Part shown: one piece after another, positions 46,657-59,402 of the stretch
Position numbering within the stretch: position 1 is the first letter of the stretch
How the letters are laid out: every line of letters begins with the position of its first letter
DNA from: Scylla paramamosain
Lineage: Eukaryota; Arthropoda; Malacostraca; Decapoda; Portunidae
DNA length: 64,000 bases
Reading direction: 5' to 3'
Assembly (NCBI RefSeq): GCF_035594125.1
Contig: NC_087192.1
Location: 12,372,501 to 12,436,500, forward strand
Position numbers and translations under genes: made by a program
Notes under the pieces: generated by a model
What the model was told of the DNA's origin: nothing
Database searches by the model: none
What the model saw: only the letters and a program-made list of their open reading frames with translations

Positions 46657-46870
46657 ACTTTAAGTTAGGCCACTGACTCACAAATCACACACTGTACCAC
46701 AGGACATGTATACTAAAGTCTGAGTAAATAAAAAATTGTTTTCATCACCAATTATAATTACCGAACAGAGGGCAATTTCTGATACAAGTCTGATAAAAAC
46801 AGTGATTTGTTCATTAGCATTATAATCAGTTTAAGACATTTAATGAATATGAAAATAGTGCTCAAATGTA

Positions 46871-46901
46871 ATAACAATAATAATAATAATAATAATAATA
46901 A
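46871..46901. repeat. (AAT)n microsatellite
   Basis: About ten AAT triplets. A 25-bp A run also occurs at 47180-47204. Confidence 0.95.
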
Positions 46902-48054
46902 TTGTGGAAATTTTCACTTGTATCACACACATCAGTGCATTATTGGTTTGTGTTGTAAATTTTAAAGTCATATCAAGGGATAAATAAAATGGAAATACTG
47001 TAGAGTGAATGGATTATGAAATGCTTTTGTTATTTTGATGTGACAAAGTGGGGAGCAAAGCTCATGCCTTGGTCCAAATGCAGCCCCAGCAGTTGTCACA
47101 CAGCCGCCATCAGACTAACAGTCCTATTAAGACACATTCTCATCACCCTACCAGTTTCCTTTAGTTAAGGGGAATGGTAGGCAAAAAAAAAAAAAAAAAA
47201 AAAAAGGATTTTTTTACCCAAACCTCAAAATTGAGTTTTTAACAGCATAGTCACTTTTAAGCTGTCTGCTGTTTCCTGTGAAAACTGATTGCATCATCCT
47301 TTATATGTTTAAATCACCTTTGTTTACAGTTATTTAAAGGGATTTAAATGTCCCACTGCACATCAGGCCATGTGTCTTTTAGGAACTCATGAGTTTGAAG
47401 CATTTTCAAACTTTTATTTTTAAAACCATATTTATGAATGTATATATGGCAACAATGCTATTGAGTCGGAGGGGCAGCTTTGAGCCACCATGCCATGACA
47501 GGTCCAATCATCTAGCACCTCACCCCATTTTTTTTTTCCCTCACTCACAAGTTTGGAAGCAATCGGTCATCATTCAGGGGGCAAGGCTTGCATGGTTAGA
47601 GGTGGTAAAGAGAGAAAACAGAGGAAGACTAATCACCAGCCTACGCACTCTTGTCACTAGCCCATGCACTATTATCACCACCCTGCCCAACCTCACACCT
47701 CACCTCTCCATCCCCTCAGCCTCTTCCCTCTACTTCTCAGGAACAACCACCACCATCACCACCACAACTTGTTGCTGAGTCCTACCTAGCAACAAAGCTG
47801 GATATATGAATCCAGCTATTCCAGAAAAAAAATTCCACTCTTCCCAGCTTGAAGGCCTCATATCTAAGATATGCTACAAATGTTTCAGGGAGAAGGAAAC
47901 TGAGGCAAAAAAACAACAGTGTTGATGGCACTATCACCATCACTTGTGTCATGTCCTTTGATACTCTCATCTGCTAGTGAGTAATATCCTGTCAAACAGG
48001 AGGGGACTAGGTATCAATTAGACCTGAACATGATAATAAACACCCTGTCTAAAA
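46902..48054. other. Unassigned DNA
   Basis: Contains the A run at 47180 and a C-rich stretch near 47640-47770 with CACCACCATCACC repeats; otherwise nothing recognised. Confidence 0.4.
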
Positions 48055-49053
48055 GAGCTCCAGAGCTTACCAGAGAAAGGGATGAATGACTGTGAATACT
48101 GGTTAACTCTTACATTAGAGAGGTGGACAGAATCCTATTCTGTCCAGAAGAAAGTCTTGTGCAGTGAGGCCACACCAGAAAGGGAGGCATGCAGTTAGCA
48201 AAATCAGAAGAGCAGTTAGCATTGAAATAGTGGTAGAAGATAGCAAGAGATGCAACATTGCGGTGATGAGAAAGAGGCTGAAGACAATCAGTTAGAAGAG
48301 AAGTTGATGAGACGAAACGCTTTTGATTCCACCCTGTCTAAAAGAGTGATATGAGTGAAATCCCCCCCAGACATGTGAAGCATACTTCATACATGGACGG
48401 ATAAGGCCCTTGTACAGAGTTAGCAGCTGGGTGGGTGAGAAAAACTGATGAGATGTCTCAGAATGCCTAACTTCATAGAAGCTGTTTTAGCTTGAGATGA
48501 GATGTGGAATTTCCAGTTTAGATTAAAAGGAAAGGACAGACTGAGGATGTTTGGCATAAAAGAGAGAGACAGTTAAGTGTCACTGTAGAAGAGGGGATAG
48601 TTGTCTGGAAGGTTGTGTCAAGTTGACAGATGGAGGAATTGAGTTTTTGAGGCATTGAACAATACCAATACCAAGTTTGCTCTGCCCCAGTCAGAAATTT
48701 TAGAGAGAACAGAAGTCAGGCATTCTGTGGCTTCCCTGTGTGAACTGTTTACTTTCTGAAGGGTTGGATGTCTGTGAAAAGACATAGAAAAGTGCAGGTT
48801 GATATCATCAGTGTAGGAGTGGATAGGACAAGAAGTTTGGTTTAGAAGATCATTGATGAATAATAGGAAGAGAGTGGGTGACAGGACAGAAACCTAAGGA
48901 ACACCACTGTTAATAGATTTAGGAAAAGAACAGTGACTGTCTACCACAGCAGCAATAGAATGGTCAGAAATGAAACCTGAGATGAAGTTACAGAGAGAAG
49001 GATAGAAACCATCGGAGGGTAGTTAGTAAATCAAAGCTTTGTGCTAGACTCTA

Positions 49054-49833
49054 TCAAAAGCTTTTTGATATGTCCAAGGCAACAGCAAAGGTTTCACCAA
49101 AATCTCTAAAAGAGGATGACCAAGACTCGGTAAGGAAAGCCAGAAGATCACCAGTTGAGCAGCCTTGACGGAACACATACTGGCGATCACGTAGAAGGTT
49201 GTGAAGTGATAGATGTTTAAGAATCTTCCTGTTGAGGATAGATTCAAAAACTTTAGATAGGCAGGAAATTAAAGCAATAGGATGGTAGTTTGAGGGATTA
49301 GAATGGTCACCCTTTTTTAGGAACAGGCTAAATGTAGCAAACTTCCAGCAAGAAGGAAAGGTAGATGTTGACAGACAGAGCTGAAAGAGTTTGACTAGGC
49401 AAGGTGGAAGCACAGAGGCACAGTTTCGGAGAACGATAGGAGGAACACCATCAGGTTCATAAGCCTTCCAAGGGTTTAGGCCAGCGAGGGCATGGAAAAC
49501 ATCATTACGAAAAACTCTAATAGGTAGCATGAAGTAGTCAGAGGTGGAGGAGGACACTATCACCTCTGTTATGCACTCAGCACACAAAGATGGGTCTCTG
49601 ACACAGAAGCAGTAGTCATTGCAAGGAAAATCAGCAAAATATTTCCCTAGGTCCTCCCAACTAACAGAGGCAAAACACCAGAGGCACCTTTGTTTAGGGT
49701 GATCCCGAGTAGGGATTGGAGCGATAGGACAAGATACAGATATGAGATTGTGGTTGGAGGAGCCCAAAAGAGATGAGAGGGTGACAGCATAAGCAGGATT
49801 AGAGGTCAGGAAAAGGTCAAGAATGTTGGGCAT
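49054..49833 (-). pseudogene. LINE C copy 4 endonuclease end and RT N-terminal part
   Basis: The frame holds [20 protein letters not shown] and [13 protein letters not shown] (endonuclease C-terminal S-x-H motif; usual S-D-H reads S-N-H), then a linker. RT motifs follow: [60 protein letters not shown] and [12 protein letters not shown]. It breaks at motif A; the remaining RT lies in other frames to about 48.3 kb. Confidence 0.83.
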
Positions 49834-50111
49834 ATCTCCAAGACGGTCAGGAATGAGTAGGATGCTGCACCAATTGCTCTAGGTCATGGAGGATAGCAAA
49901 GTTGAAGGCTAGTTCACCAGGATGGTCAGTGAAGGGAGAGGAAAGTCAAAGCTGGTGGTGAACACTGAAGTCTCCAAGAATGGAGATCTCTGCAAAAGGG
50001 AAGAAAATCAGAATGTGCTCCACTTTGGAAGTCAAAGAATTTCTTATAGTCAAAGGAGTTAGGTGAGAGATATACAGCATAGATAAATTTAGTTTGAGAG
50101 CAACTCTGTAG

Positions 50112-50498
50112 TCATAGCCAGATGGTGGAAAACTCGGAAGATTCAAGAGTGTTGGCACGAGAGCAGGTTAAATCGTTGCACACATAAATGCAACATTCAG
50201 CTTTGGAAAAAAAATGAGGATTGAAAAAGTAGGAGAGAACAGAAAAGGGGATACTGTCAGTTGCCTCAGACACCTGAGTTTCAGTGAGGAAAAGAAGATG
50301 AGGTTTAGAAGAGGAGAGGTGGTGTTCTACAGATTGAAAATTAGATCTTAGACCATGAATGTTGCAGAAGTTAATGAAGAGAAAGTTGAGAGGGTTGTCA
50401 AGACACTCAGGGTCATCATCAGAAGGGTAGTCTGACCTGGGGACATTTGTGGTTCCCTCTCCAGATATGGACTCCAAGGCTGGTGTAGGAGTCTCCAT
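50112..50498 (-). pseudogene. LINE C copy 4 endonuclease N-terminal part
   Basis: The frame METPTPALESISGEGTTNVP continues with PLNFLFINFCNIHGLRSNFQ (domain start with the N-x-x-G-L pattern), HLLFLTETQVSEAT (metal-binding Glu) and CIYVCNDLTCSRA. It ends at a frameshift near 50110, after which YLSPNSFDYKKFFDFQ continues in another frame. Confidence 0.82.
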
Positions 50499-50760
50499 GA
50501 TGATTTTAAAATCTTTGAGTGAAGGGTGTGTGTGTTATTAGATGCTTGTAGTTTTGTGTGGATGAAGAGAGTTGTCTTTAGAGGGCAGGCTGTGACTGCC
50601 CCCTTGTGTTGTGAGACACAAAGGGAAATGTTCAGTGAAGTCACAACTGGGTTTAATGATAAGTTCACAGTACCCCCTGATCCAGTGCTTTAGACCTTAT
50701 TGGGAGTAATTATCGTTTCGACAGGTGCCTACTGCCTCCTCCTCTTGATAAGTGTATCTC

Positions 50761-51242
50761 AATAAAAGATTGGGGATTTGATGTTTTGCAAAATCATGTG
50801 TATTGGTAAAAAATTTATGTCACTTCTAAGAGTAACAAGCATCCACTCCCCTTAAATTTGCTAAGTTAAGAACTTAGATGCTCGGAACACTAGCAACCAC
50901 ACTCATCCTTTGTGCGTCTGCATAACTCCCAGCTACATGGTCTACAGCTAGGTTACCACCTATTTATAATTATATTTTGTGATGCTTTTTGTGATTAAGT
51001 GTTAGCCAGGAGGCAATAGGATGAGTGAAACAGTCAAATAGTTCCCACAATAATGATACAGTAACGATGTAATTTCATTTTATTTTTTCCCATTCTTCCT
51101 CCACCTTTCATTTCCTGTCAGTCTAATCATTAATGTTTACAGTCACTCTGCATTCATTAAAAATAAAGCCAATATAATTGACACTGGAATCAATTTTGTT
51201 TTTTAATCCTCACCTAAGGGTCCAGGGAGACTTTTATTACTA
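50761..51242. other. Unassigned DNA
   Basis: Nothing recognised between LINE C copy 4 and the third Tigger MITE. Confidence 0.4.
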
Positions 51243-51698
51243 CAGTAAAATCCCTCTCATCCGACAGCTTCAAGTGTCCGTCACATTTTTCCCCGAGCCT
51301 TAAAATCAATAAAAAATCAATGCGTACTCATAAAATTGATTAAAATTCCCGCGCGAGGCATACTTTGTCCCCTTGTCACCAGAGCGCACTGCTTCGTGCC
51401 ACCCGCGGCCCACTCCACTGTGTTTACTCAGTGACTCAGTCCCGCATGTGCACTGTTTATTGCCTGATGCCTTCATCATGCCTAAAGTTGTAGAAAAGAG
51501 GAAGCGTGTTGTGCTTACACTTAAGCAGCTGATCAGATCAGCTGCTGATTAAGATCAGCTGATCTTTGTTATGGTAAGATGTGTGAGTGTAGGGTGGTGA
51601 TTGTGGACATAATTTCACTTCTATTCAAGTATCCGGCAATATTCAAGTATCCGGCATGTCGGCAGTTCCGTTGATGCCGGATAAGAGGGATTTTACTG
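51243..51698 (+). mobile_element. Tigger-type MITE, copy 3 (456 bp)
   Basis: Same family as 13104-13557 but in the opposite orientation. TA flanks both ends (51241-51242, 51699-51700). The retained coding start MPKVVEKRKRVVLTLKQ (plus strand, 51478) joins the same internal sequence as in copy 1 (cagctgatcagatcagctgc region), showing one shared deletion event. The partial palindrome gatcagctgctgattaagat lies next to the junction. Confidence 0.9.
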
Positions 51699-51700
51699 TA

Positions 51701-52794
51701 CTAAACTGGCAGCTAGATATTGTTGCATGAATTTCAGTACTTTCTAAGAATAATACATGTGATCCAGAGTGATAACTATAAAAGTATGGATATTGTACAG
51801 TTAATGTACATACAGAATCAAGAAAAAAAGAAGTGACAATAATAGCTTCCCTCCTAGTGCTAACAAGCTGTAAACAGAGTAGAGTCCACGAAGCAGCCTC
51901 ATAATTTTTGTGAGAGAACGTGATAAGGTTCACGAGCAGCCTGATGATTTTTGTGGAGTCCCTGCATACATCACTTACCTTCCTAACTTCCTAGCTGCTA
52001 ATTCAGCTTGCAATATGCCAGAGCCTTGCTTCTGACAGGCTGCCTAACAAAACAATATTTCCAGTGGAGCAAAGTTATTATTCTTCATAAAGGCAAAGTT
52101 AAGATAGTGTTATATGTGAAAAATTGGTTCAGCTATGTTTGGCATGTTGGATCCTTTCTACATACATTGACACTGTGAATTTGAGTTATACATCCAAGTT
52201 CATTTGATTGTTCCTATCTTTGATCAAAAACCACTTCTGATTTGTTGAAAATCACACTTTTTTTTACTAGCATTGCACTGAATATTGTAGTGGGGGACAC
52301 CACTACCACAAATTAAGAAATATAATAATAAAACCATGCAAACCTGAAGAATACTCACCAATAGATCCCAATACATCCCAGCATAAATGCCAATAAGCCA
52401 GCTACCTCTCTGTGAAGTAAAGAAAATATTAATTTATCTCTCTCTTTTGTGTCTGGATAACCATTATCCAGATTACCCTGTAATCTGGAAAGGGGACTAC
52501 CTAATTTCTTTTGGATTATAATTCAGACATCTACCTGTAAGTTTATAGTATTCTTTTCCCCTTGTAAATCTAGATTCCCTTCCTTTAGCAAAAGTCTCTC
52601 ATATCTTTCTTCCATCCAATTTGAAAATTTGTAATTTGTAATTGTGTCCTCTTTTCCTTATGTGCTTCAGTATTGGTGAATAAATTTTCTTAATCTTTCT
52701 TCATAAGATAATCTTTTTATCTGTGATACTATCTTACAAACTTATATTTTAAGTAAAAAGGGCTCTGGCTAAGGACAACAGAAAAAAAAAGAAG
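51701..52794. other. Unassigned AT-rich DNA
   Basis: No coding motif or terminal repeat recognised. Confidence 0.4.
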
Positions 52795-54453
52795 CTACAG
52801 AAAATCCCAAAAGAGGCAGGAGAAGATATACAAGGAGGCAGGGAGTTCAAGAATTTAACAATGAAATGGATGAAAGACTGGGAATACTGATTAATTCTTG
52901 CATTAGGAAGGTGAGTACAATTGGGAAGAGAAAAAGATAAAAGCCTTGTGCAGTGATACCACAGGATGGAAAGAGGCTTCTCTTATGTTAGAGAGGGCAC
53001 TGGGCAAGGACAACAAAAAGTTTGAATAAAAAGGCCCACTGAGGTGCCAGACACTAAAGGAAGGTCAAAAGGATCATCCAGAATTGGAGGCTGTGTCTTC
53101 AAACATCCCTCTTGAAAGAATTTACTTCATAAGAAGGAAGAAATACAGAAGCAGGTATAGAGTTCCAAAGTTTACAAAAATAGTGACTATTGATTGAGAA
53201 AACAAGTTAACTCTTGCATTGGCAAGGTGGTCAGAATATGGGTGAGAGGAAGTAGGAAGTCTTGTATAGTGAGGCCACAGGAAGAGAGGAGGTATGCAGT
53301 TAGCAAGATCAGAAGAGCAGTTGGCATGAAAGTAGCATTAGATAACAGCAAGGGATGCAATATGGTGGCGATGAGAGAGAAGCCGAAGACAGTTAGATGA
53401 GAGGAAGATGAAATGCTTTTGATTCCATCCTGTTTAGAAGAGCACTGTGAAGCATACTTTGTTAATAGACGAATAAGGTCCCGTGTACAGAGTTGGTAGC
53501 TGAGGGGGTGAGAAAAATTGGTGGAGATGACACAAAACACCTAGAACATGCTTTAGCTGAGGATGAGATGTGAAGTTTCAGTTTAGATATATTGGTAAAG
53601 TACAGACTGATGAGATTCAGTGTAGAAGAGGGTGACAGCTGTGTCACTGAAGAGGGGATAACTGTCTGGAAGGCTGTGTTGATTTGATAGATGGAGAAAT
53701 TGAGTTTTTGAGGCACTGAACAACACTAAATTTGCTCTGCCTTCATCAGAAAATTTAGAGAAATCAGAAATCAGGTGTTCTGTGGCTTCTGTGCATGAAT
53801 TGTTTAACACCAGAAGGTTTGGATGCTAATGAAAAGATATGAAAAAGTGCAGGGTGGTATCATCAGCATAGGAATGGATGGGAAAAGAAGTAAGGGTAAG
53901 TAGATTATTGATGAATAACAGGAAAAGAGTGGGTGACAAGACAGAACACTAAGAACCACCACTGTTAATAGACTTAGAACAGTGACCAACTACACAGCAG
54001 CAACAAAACAGCCACAAAGGAAAAGCAATATAAAGTTACAGTGGGAAGGATGGAAACCATAAAAATGGTTTGGAGACCAAAGATTTGAGCTAGACACTAT
54101 CAAATGCTTTTGATAGCAAAAGTTTCACCAAAATCCCTAAATGAGGATGACCAAGACTCAGTAAGGAAAGCTGGAAGATCACTAATACAATGGCCATGGT
54201 GAAACACATACTGGGAATCAAATGTAATATATGAAATAATAGATATTTAAGAATCGTCCTGTTGAGGATAGATTCAAAAACTTTAGAGGCAGGAAATTAA
54301 AGCAATAGGAAAATAATTTGAGGGATTAGATTGGTCACACTTTTTTAGGAACAGGCTAAATGTAGGCAAACTTTCAGCAGGAAGGAAAGGTAGATGTTGA
54401 CAGAGAATTGGTAGAGTTTGACTGAGCAGGGTGCAAGCACAGAGGTGTCCTGT
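52795..54453 (-). mobile_element. LINE family C copy 5, 5'-truncated, with a second 3' fragment
   Basis: 53030-54453 on the minus strand spans the RT (LFLKKCDQSNPSNYFPIALI at 54.3 kb) to the 3' untranslated region. 52795-52990 is an additional 3'-end fragment with the same landmarks (cttgcattag next to a gagagg-type block). The 5' break lies near 54453, inside a retrotransposon gag sequence. Confidence 0.8.
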
Positions 54454-54510
54454 ACTTCTACAGTAATAACACGTGGGCTGCACACTATACCTGGGAGTGC
54501 TGTGTTGCAT
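54283..54510 (-). pseudogene. Chance in-frame fusion: Gag zinc knuckle joined to LINE C RT
   Basis: The frame starts in Gag-derived sequence with a CCHC-like knuckle (TCYYCRSTGHL), then passes without a stop into LINE C RT residues ([29 protein letters not shown]). The junction is within a few codons of the knuckle's GH. The fusion is most simply a by-product of LINE insertion; no promoter or conservation argues for function. Confidence 0.7.
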
Positions 54511-54779
54511 GCTCCCAGACTGTCTCCGTCATGGGCTGGGTGGAGAATTATTACCTACAGGGCTGACTCACCCTGACTTGTTACTGGAGCCACTACTATA
54601 ACGTGGACTCCCAGACAAACTGGCGCTGGCTGCACCACCAGACACATCACCAGCCCCACCAGACGTACCACCAATCCACCATGGAACAAGCCAATGTGCC
54701 AACATGTGATCATCTGCCCACATACCTGCCTCCTTCAGGCTTTTGAACCTTTTCTCAAGGGGCAGCGGTACTAACTCCT

Positions 54780-55154
54780 CTATGCCACATTAATAAACTG
54801 TTTCATTACCATGAGTTCCTTTAACTGTTTGCTCACAATCCACTTTTCAAATGTCTCCTCCAGATAGTGAGCACATCCTAAATAGGAGTCACTGGGCCTT
54901 TTCTTTCCTCCACGGAACTGCAGCCTATATTCCTCCGGCTGCAGCTCATACGCTCTCAGGATGTCAGCCTTAAACTCCTCATAATCCTCCAAATTCTCAA
55001 CTGACATGTTATCATACATCACTAAGGCCTTACCCTTCAACATATTGGCAACAAGGCCAACCCATCTCTTCTGAGGCCAATCAAATTCTGAGATTTTCTT
55101 TTCAAATCTCCTAAACCACTCCATCACCTTCTTTTCATCAAACTCAGGAATCAA
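54780..55154 (-). pseudogene. Ty3/gypsy Gag capsid region
   Basis: The frame IPEFDEKKVMEWFRRFEKKI, then KRWVGLVANMLKGKALVMYD and a SYLGCAHYLEETFEKWI region is the SCAN-like capsid pattern of Ty3/gypsy Gag. The protein would assemble the RNA-containing particle. It follows the coiled-coil part with only a short gap (stop near 55164). It ends at a stop after FINVA, and the zinc knuckle continues in another frame near 54.47 kb. Confidence 0.75.
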
Positions 55155-55163
55155 CTTCGAACT

Positions 55164-55646
55164 TTATACTGTATCCTCCTTAACTCCTTCTCTCCTCAAG
55201 CCATGAGGTGAACTGATTTCAATCCGAGTCTTCTCCAACTCAAACAGCCTATTCTTCTCAGCCTCCTCCCTCTCATATATCTTCGCCTCCTTCTCCGCCT
55301 CAAGTAATCTCATTTCCTTCTCTTTCTTGGCCTCAGGTAGCCTCATCTCTTTCTCCTTCTTGGATTCAAGCCTCTGGGCTTCTCTAGCCTCCTCAGTCTT
55401 CAACCTCCTTTCCTTAGCTTCAGCCTCCAACTGGAGCCTTCTTAATTCTCTCTCCTTCTCAGCCTCCAGTTCCAATCTCTTAGCTTCTCTAGCCTCCTCT
55501 AGCTCCATTCTCTTCATCTCCACCTTAAATCTCATCTCCTCAGACATGCCTTCGGTCTGGGAGAAGCCACCAATGCTGCGGGCAGGGCTAACATGTCCGT
55601 AGACGCTGTGTGTGGGACTAGGCGTCCTCACACCAAACTGGGTCAA
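55164..55646 (-). pseudogene. Ty3/gypsy Gag N-terminal coiled coil
   Basis: A 160-residue frame with a long heptad-like charged helix (MELEEAREAKRLELEAEKER and similar repeats, residues about 45-140). Such a segment precedes the capsid region in a group of invertebrate and fish gypsy Gags. The start MTQFGVRTPSPTHSVYG is the first Met. The internal repeats of EKEMRLLEAEKE type suggest local duplication. Confidence 0.7.
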
Positions 55647-55823
55647 ATCTACACTGCTGCTCCCAGCAGAGGCAGGGGACTTAGGTCACAAGTTATCCCT
55701 GCTAATAGCCCTGCCTTCCATGGTTTACACTAAATGTGGGCACACACAAGACAATGACACAAACAACAGTTTTCCCCACATGGCAATGAAGCTCCCAGCT
55801 ACTCTGGCAAGGCCTCCAAATTT

Positions 55824-56760
55824 TGTTACGACGACAAATCCCTGCCCCCAAAGCTGATGCACCTGGACTAGCTTCACTGAGCCACCTCTTACATGGAATC
55901 AGTGTAGAGCTCACAGATGGGTGTACAGGATCCCTTATGACTCCTGCACCCTATTCACAATGGTTGTAACTCCAGGTCACACTAAGTTGAGGCCACCAGA
56001 CTGTTATACTGACCCATAGACAAGGGAAATACTCCAAACAACACTTAACATCCACAGCTGCGGAAGAATCAACAACCACGTCTAGGAAAAACAGTTAACA
56101 CATATATGGTTGAGGTATAATACCTGTTGGGCTTCCGCCCACTGTGACAGACCTACCACTGTCCAACAGTGTTATAGCCTCAAGCCGAGTAATATAATAT
56201 CATTTACTGCCTCCTGGATTACAGGCCTTGTCAGGACTTGAGGAGGGAGTAAGTTCACAACACAGCTAATTACTCAAGTCCTCTGTAGCTGAACTGCATC
56301 AGCCCACAGCAGCATTTAAGACAAAACAGGGTCTCTAACAAAAGACATAAGAAACTACTACGAAAGAGTGCCCACAAACACACAAGAGGATCAGTCACTG
56401 CTCACTGTGCCAGCTTGACCTGCACACTTGCACAGCCAAGGAGTCACTTCCATGGGTATAGTGTGTGTAATACACAACTACACTTACTGGCAGACTGCTA
56501 TGGAGACTCCTATTCTATATAAAGAGGCTGGTGCATATGGCCGGTAGTGACTCACTTATCCCCTTAAAGCAACTGACCCAGCTAACTGGTATCCTGCCCC
56601 AGTCTCCATTAAATATTGGAACATGTCTCAGTATGTCTGCTTCTCCCAACTGTTTCCTAGTGACTGACTCTGTGGGAAACTGCTCCGAAAACTTTCTTGC
56701 ACTGCTGCTACGGGGAGGGGGTATACACCAACACACTGCTCCCCACGCGGTCTCTACTTG
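55824..56760 (-). mobile_element. Probable LTR of the minus-strand gypsy element (outer edge uncertain)
   Basis: The edge at 55824 (plus strand tgttacgacg, so the LTR ends cgtcgtaaca on its own strand) lies next to a primer-binding-like leader. The segment has no coding motif and contains a TATA-like box (56514-56522) and an AATAAA on the minus strand near 56775. A second LTR copy is not in the window, so the outer limit cannot be fixed. Confidence 0.45.
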
Positions 56761-57064
56761 AACAAAACACTTTATTTTTAAAAATTCTACTAATTAAACA
56801 AAGGGGGCTAGATGAATACTGACTATTTCTTTGTCAAGGGCAACTCTTCTGCTGCAAACTATGTGAGCATGAAACTGACTGAACAAAGGGAAGTAAGGTA
56901 AATTAATCAGGGAAGGGGAGTCTCTAGGCATGGAAATTCTTATGGTAAGTTAATGGCAGCGAGCAGCCACTCTTAATTGTACATCTGGCATTCATATTCT
57001 AGCTCTCTCTCATTATTTTTACTATGTTCTTCTTTTTATGTTACTTTATCTCACTGTACATTAC
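56761..57064. other. Unassigned DNA
   Basis: May include the rest of the LTR; nothing else recognised. Confidence 0.35.
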
Positions 57065-57305
<241 letters not shown>

Positions 57306-57358
57306 ATATTATTATACTGGAAATTAAATAAGTTACTGCTCATGGGCCTACACTGTAT

Positions 57359-58198
57359 TTGAGTAATGCACGTTTTTTAAGCATTCAGAGCAAAGTGGTT
57401 AAGGACTTACTTAACCTTATCTTACAGTCTGCTAACAATAATCTTTTCAGTGTACAAGGTTCTTCCTCACATGTCCTTGGCACAGTTGTTCTCCCCTTGT
57501 CTCTTGCAAATCATCTACCTCTGTTTAAAGCACATTTTTTTGTAACCTCTGATTTTGTACTCAACAGCAATGGTCTCTTAGGACTTGATTTGCTTGTGAC
57601 TCATGGTATAGATGTGTTTCCCCAACATCATGCTATTTCTTATAAGGATAATGTTATCTATGCAATGGATATTTTGGCTCCACTCTTAGCCATTAAATCT
57701 CCTGTTCACACTTCACACCATTCACATTCACACTCCACAGATCACAGTTCATCATTTCCTGATTTTATAGAGTTGAAATGTTCAGTCTATGCTGCAGAAG
57801 TCTGTTCTGCCGGTGTGATCAGGGATCAATGTGTGGGTCCTATGAGTGCTGTTCGCCTTCCCATTCACGTGGTAAATGCGCCTGCTGACACGTGCATCTT
57901 ATCTATGCCAGACTCTGTTTGCGTTCGTAGATTGGCTCTTGAAAGTACTCTCTCTTGTGTCCATGATGGTCATGTAACTGATGTCTTAGTGACTAACCTA
58001 ACTGGTGCCCTGATTTCTCTGAAGAGTGGCATACTTCTTGGTTCTTTTGAAGTCTTTGAAAGTAGGTCCTTTCATGACTTTCTACTCTTTATTTCTTATG
58101 TTTCTTCTAACACAGATATTTCTCATGACACTGCTGATCTTATTCCTGGTGTTGTCAGGATGTTGGAGATATTTTTGGTGAGGTGCCAGAAGTGTTGA
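57359..58198 (+). pseudogene. Retropepsin and pol spacer of a gypsy-type element (fragment)
   Basis: The frame carries a flap and C-terminal part of a retroviral-type aspartic protease (VLGTVVLPLSLANHLPLFKA, then LLGLDLLVTHGIDVFP), but the catalytic D-T/S-G is not in frame. A region with VTNLTGALISLKSGILLGSF follows, which in gypsy elements lies between protease and RT. RT does not follow; a candidate LTR and leader of the next element begin by 58.4 kb. A histidine-rich patch (HTSHHSHSHSTDHSS) interrupts the middle. It differs from the protease at 60.4 kb and belongs to another family. Confidence 0.65.
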
Positions 58199-58725
58199 GG
58201 GGAATTAGATGTAAAAAGATTTTTGATATTTTCAACTGATGAAAGATTTTGGCTAATTCAACAAATCTTTTTCATGATTTTGGACAGAAAAATAAAGTGC
58301 ATGAGATTTTGGTTATGAAAGACTCAAGTAAGGGAGGCAATATAAGATCCTGAGTAAAGAGAAACGTACAGTAACTGAGTGTGGGAATTACCCTGTGTTG
58401 GTCTAGGGTAGAAATTTATTCCCTAATTTCTTTTAAGTGTGTATTACCTCAGTTTATTTGTAAGTTAACATTATTATTAATATATTCTGTTATTATTTAG
58501 AATAATTGTGTTTTCTACCCCAACACTGATCTGGTATTAAGGTGATTCCTGGTGTGCTGTGCCAAGGTAAGGGTTTTGAGATTGGGTTTAATAGCTGATG
58601 ATTTTGGATAGGTCGGGTAGGTATTCGAGACCTTTAAAAATCCAGATCTTTCTGGGATCAGGGAACTTTCTGGGATCAGGGTAATGTCCACTTTCTTGGA
58701 AAGATAGCCGGGATCATGGCAGAAA

Positions 58726-58743
58726 TGGGGCCCTGTCCGGGAT
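58726..58743 (+). promoter_or_regulatory. Candidate primer binding site (tRNA-Pro type)
   Basis: tggggccctgtccgggat matches the well-known tRNA-Pro primer binding sequence of many retroelements at 15 of 18 positions. It lies upstream of gag as expected. The 5' LTR would end just before it; a TG start near 58379 is possible but unproven. Confidence 0.55.
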
Positions 58744-59402
58744 ATTGAATATTTTGTGGGGTGTAATGAGTGTTACATGGTAATTGTCAGTAAGAGGAAT
58801 TTACCTGTGTGAAATATTTCTTTAAATGATGTATGTATTTCTTATGTATATAATTTTATGGTGCTATTTTGTTGGGGTTGAATAGCCAATGGTGTAATAT
58901 TTGGAGGAATATTTTGTGAAGTGTAGTGATTGTAATCATGGCAGCTAAATGTTCCTTCTGTCAAGGAGTGTGCATGCCTTGTATCTGCTAACCAAGGAGG
59001 AAATGTGTTTAGTGGATGAGAAGTTCCAAGTGGAGTTGAAATCCAAGAAAAAGGAGGAAATGCAGGTGGAGTAAAAAAAATGCTCTCATGGAGAGGAGCT
59101 GGTTTAAAAATGATGGTGCTGGGGTGAGTGGGATAAATCTGGGTACACTTGGCAGAACTGATGGTCTTTCTACTTGTGAAAAGTTTGAATTAATGAAAAT
59201 TTAATAGCAAATGCAGAAAGAAGAAGAGATGCAAGTGTAGATACAAATCCAGAAAGAAGTAAAAATAAAAAAAATAAGGGGAGAAAAAGGAATTAAATTA
59301 AGAGGCCAGGGCAGGAAACGGTGTTCAAGGAACCAGGAACATAGAAAGAAGAGTAATCTATATGCCTATCTGTGGAAGAGGAGGAAGAAGATCTCCTTCA
59401 GT

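Larger units (their letters stand above)
48055..50760 (-). mobile_element. LINE family C copy 4, most complete copy
   Basis: On the minus strand it runs from a 5' leader (50760-50500), through endonuclease (50498-50112) and the EN/RT linker and RT (49833-49054 and beyond), to the 3' region ending near 48055. It serves as the reference for the other C copies. An internal deletion in the linker joins ITEVI to SSSTSDYF near 49555. Frameshifts occur near 50110, 49850 and 49050. Confidence 0.88.
54454..55823 (-). mobile_element. Ty3/gypsy-type retrotransposon, leader and gag
   Basis: On the minus strand: a candidate primer binding site immediately after the LTR edge (tttggaggccttgccaga), a gag frame in two parts, and a zinc knuckle before the LINE C insertion. 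No pol domains of this element follow on this strand in the window. Confidence 0.7.

Noticed and set aside
47389..47778. 129-residue frame ending in Thr/Pro-rich sequence
   Set aside because: No motif recognised; the second half is a translation of CACCATC-rich low-complexity DNA.
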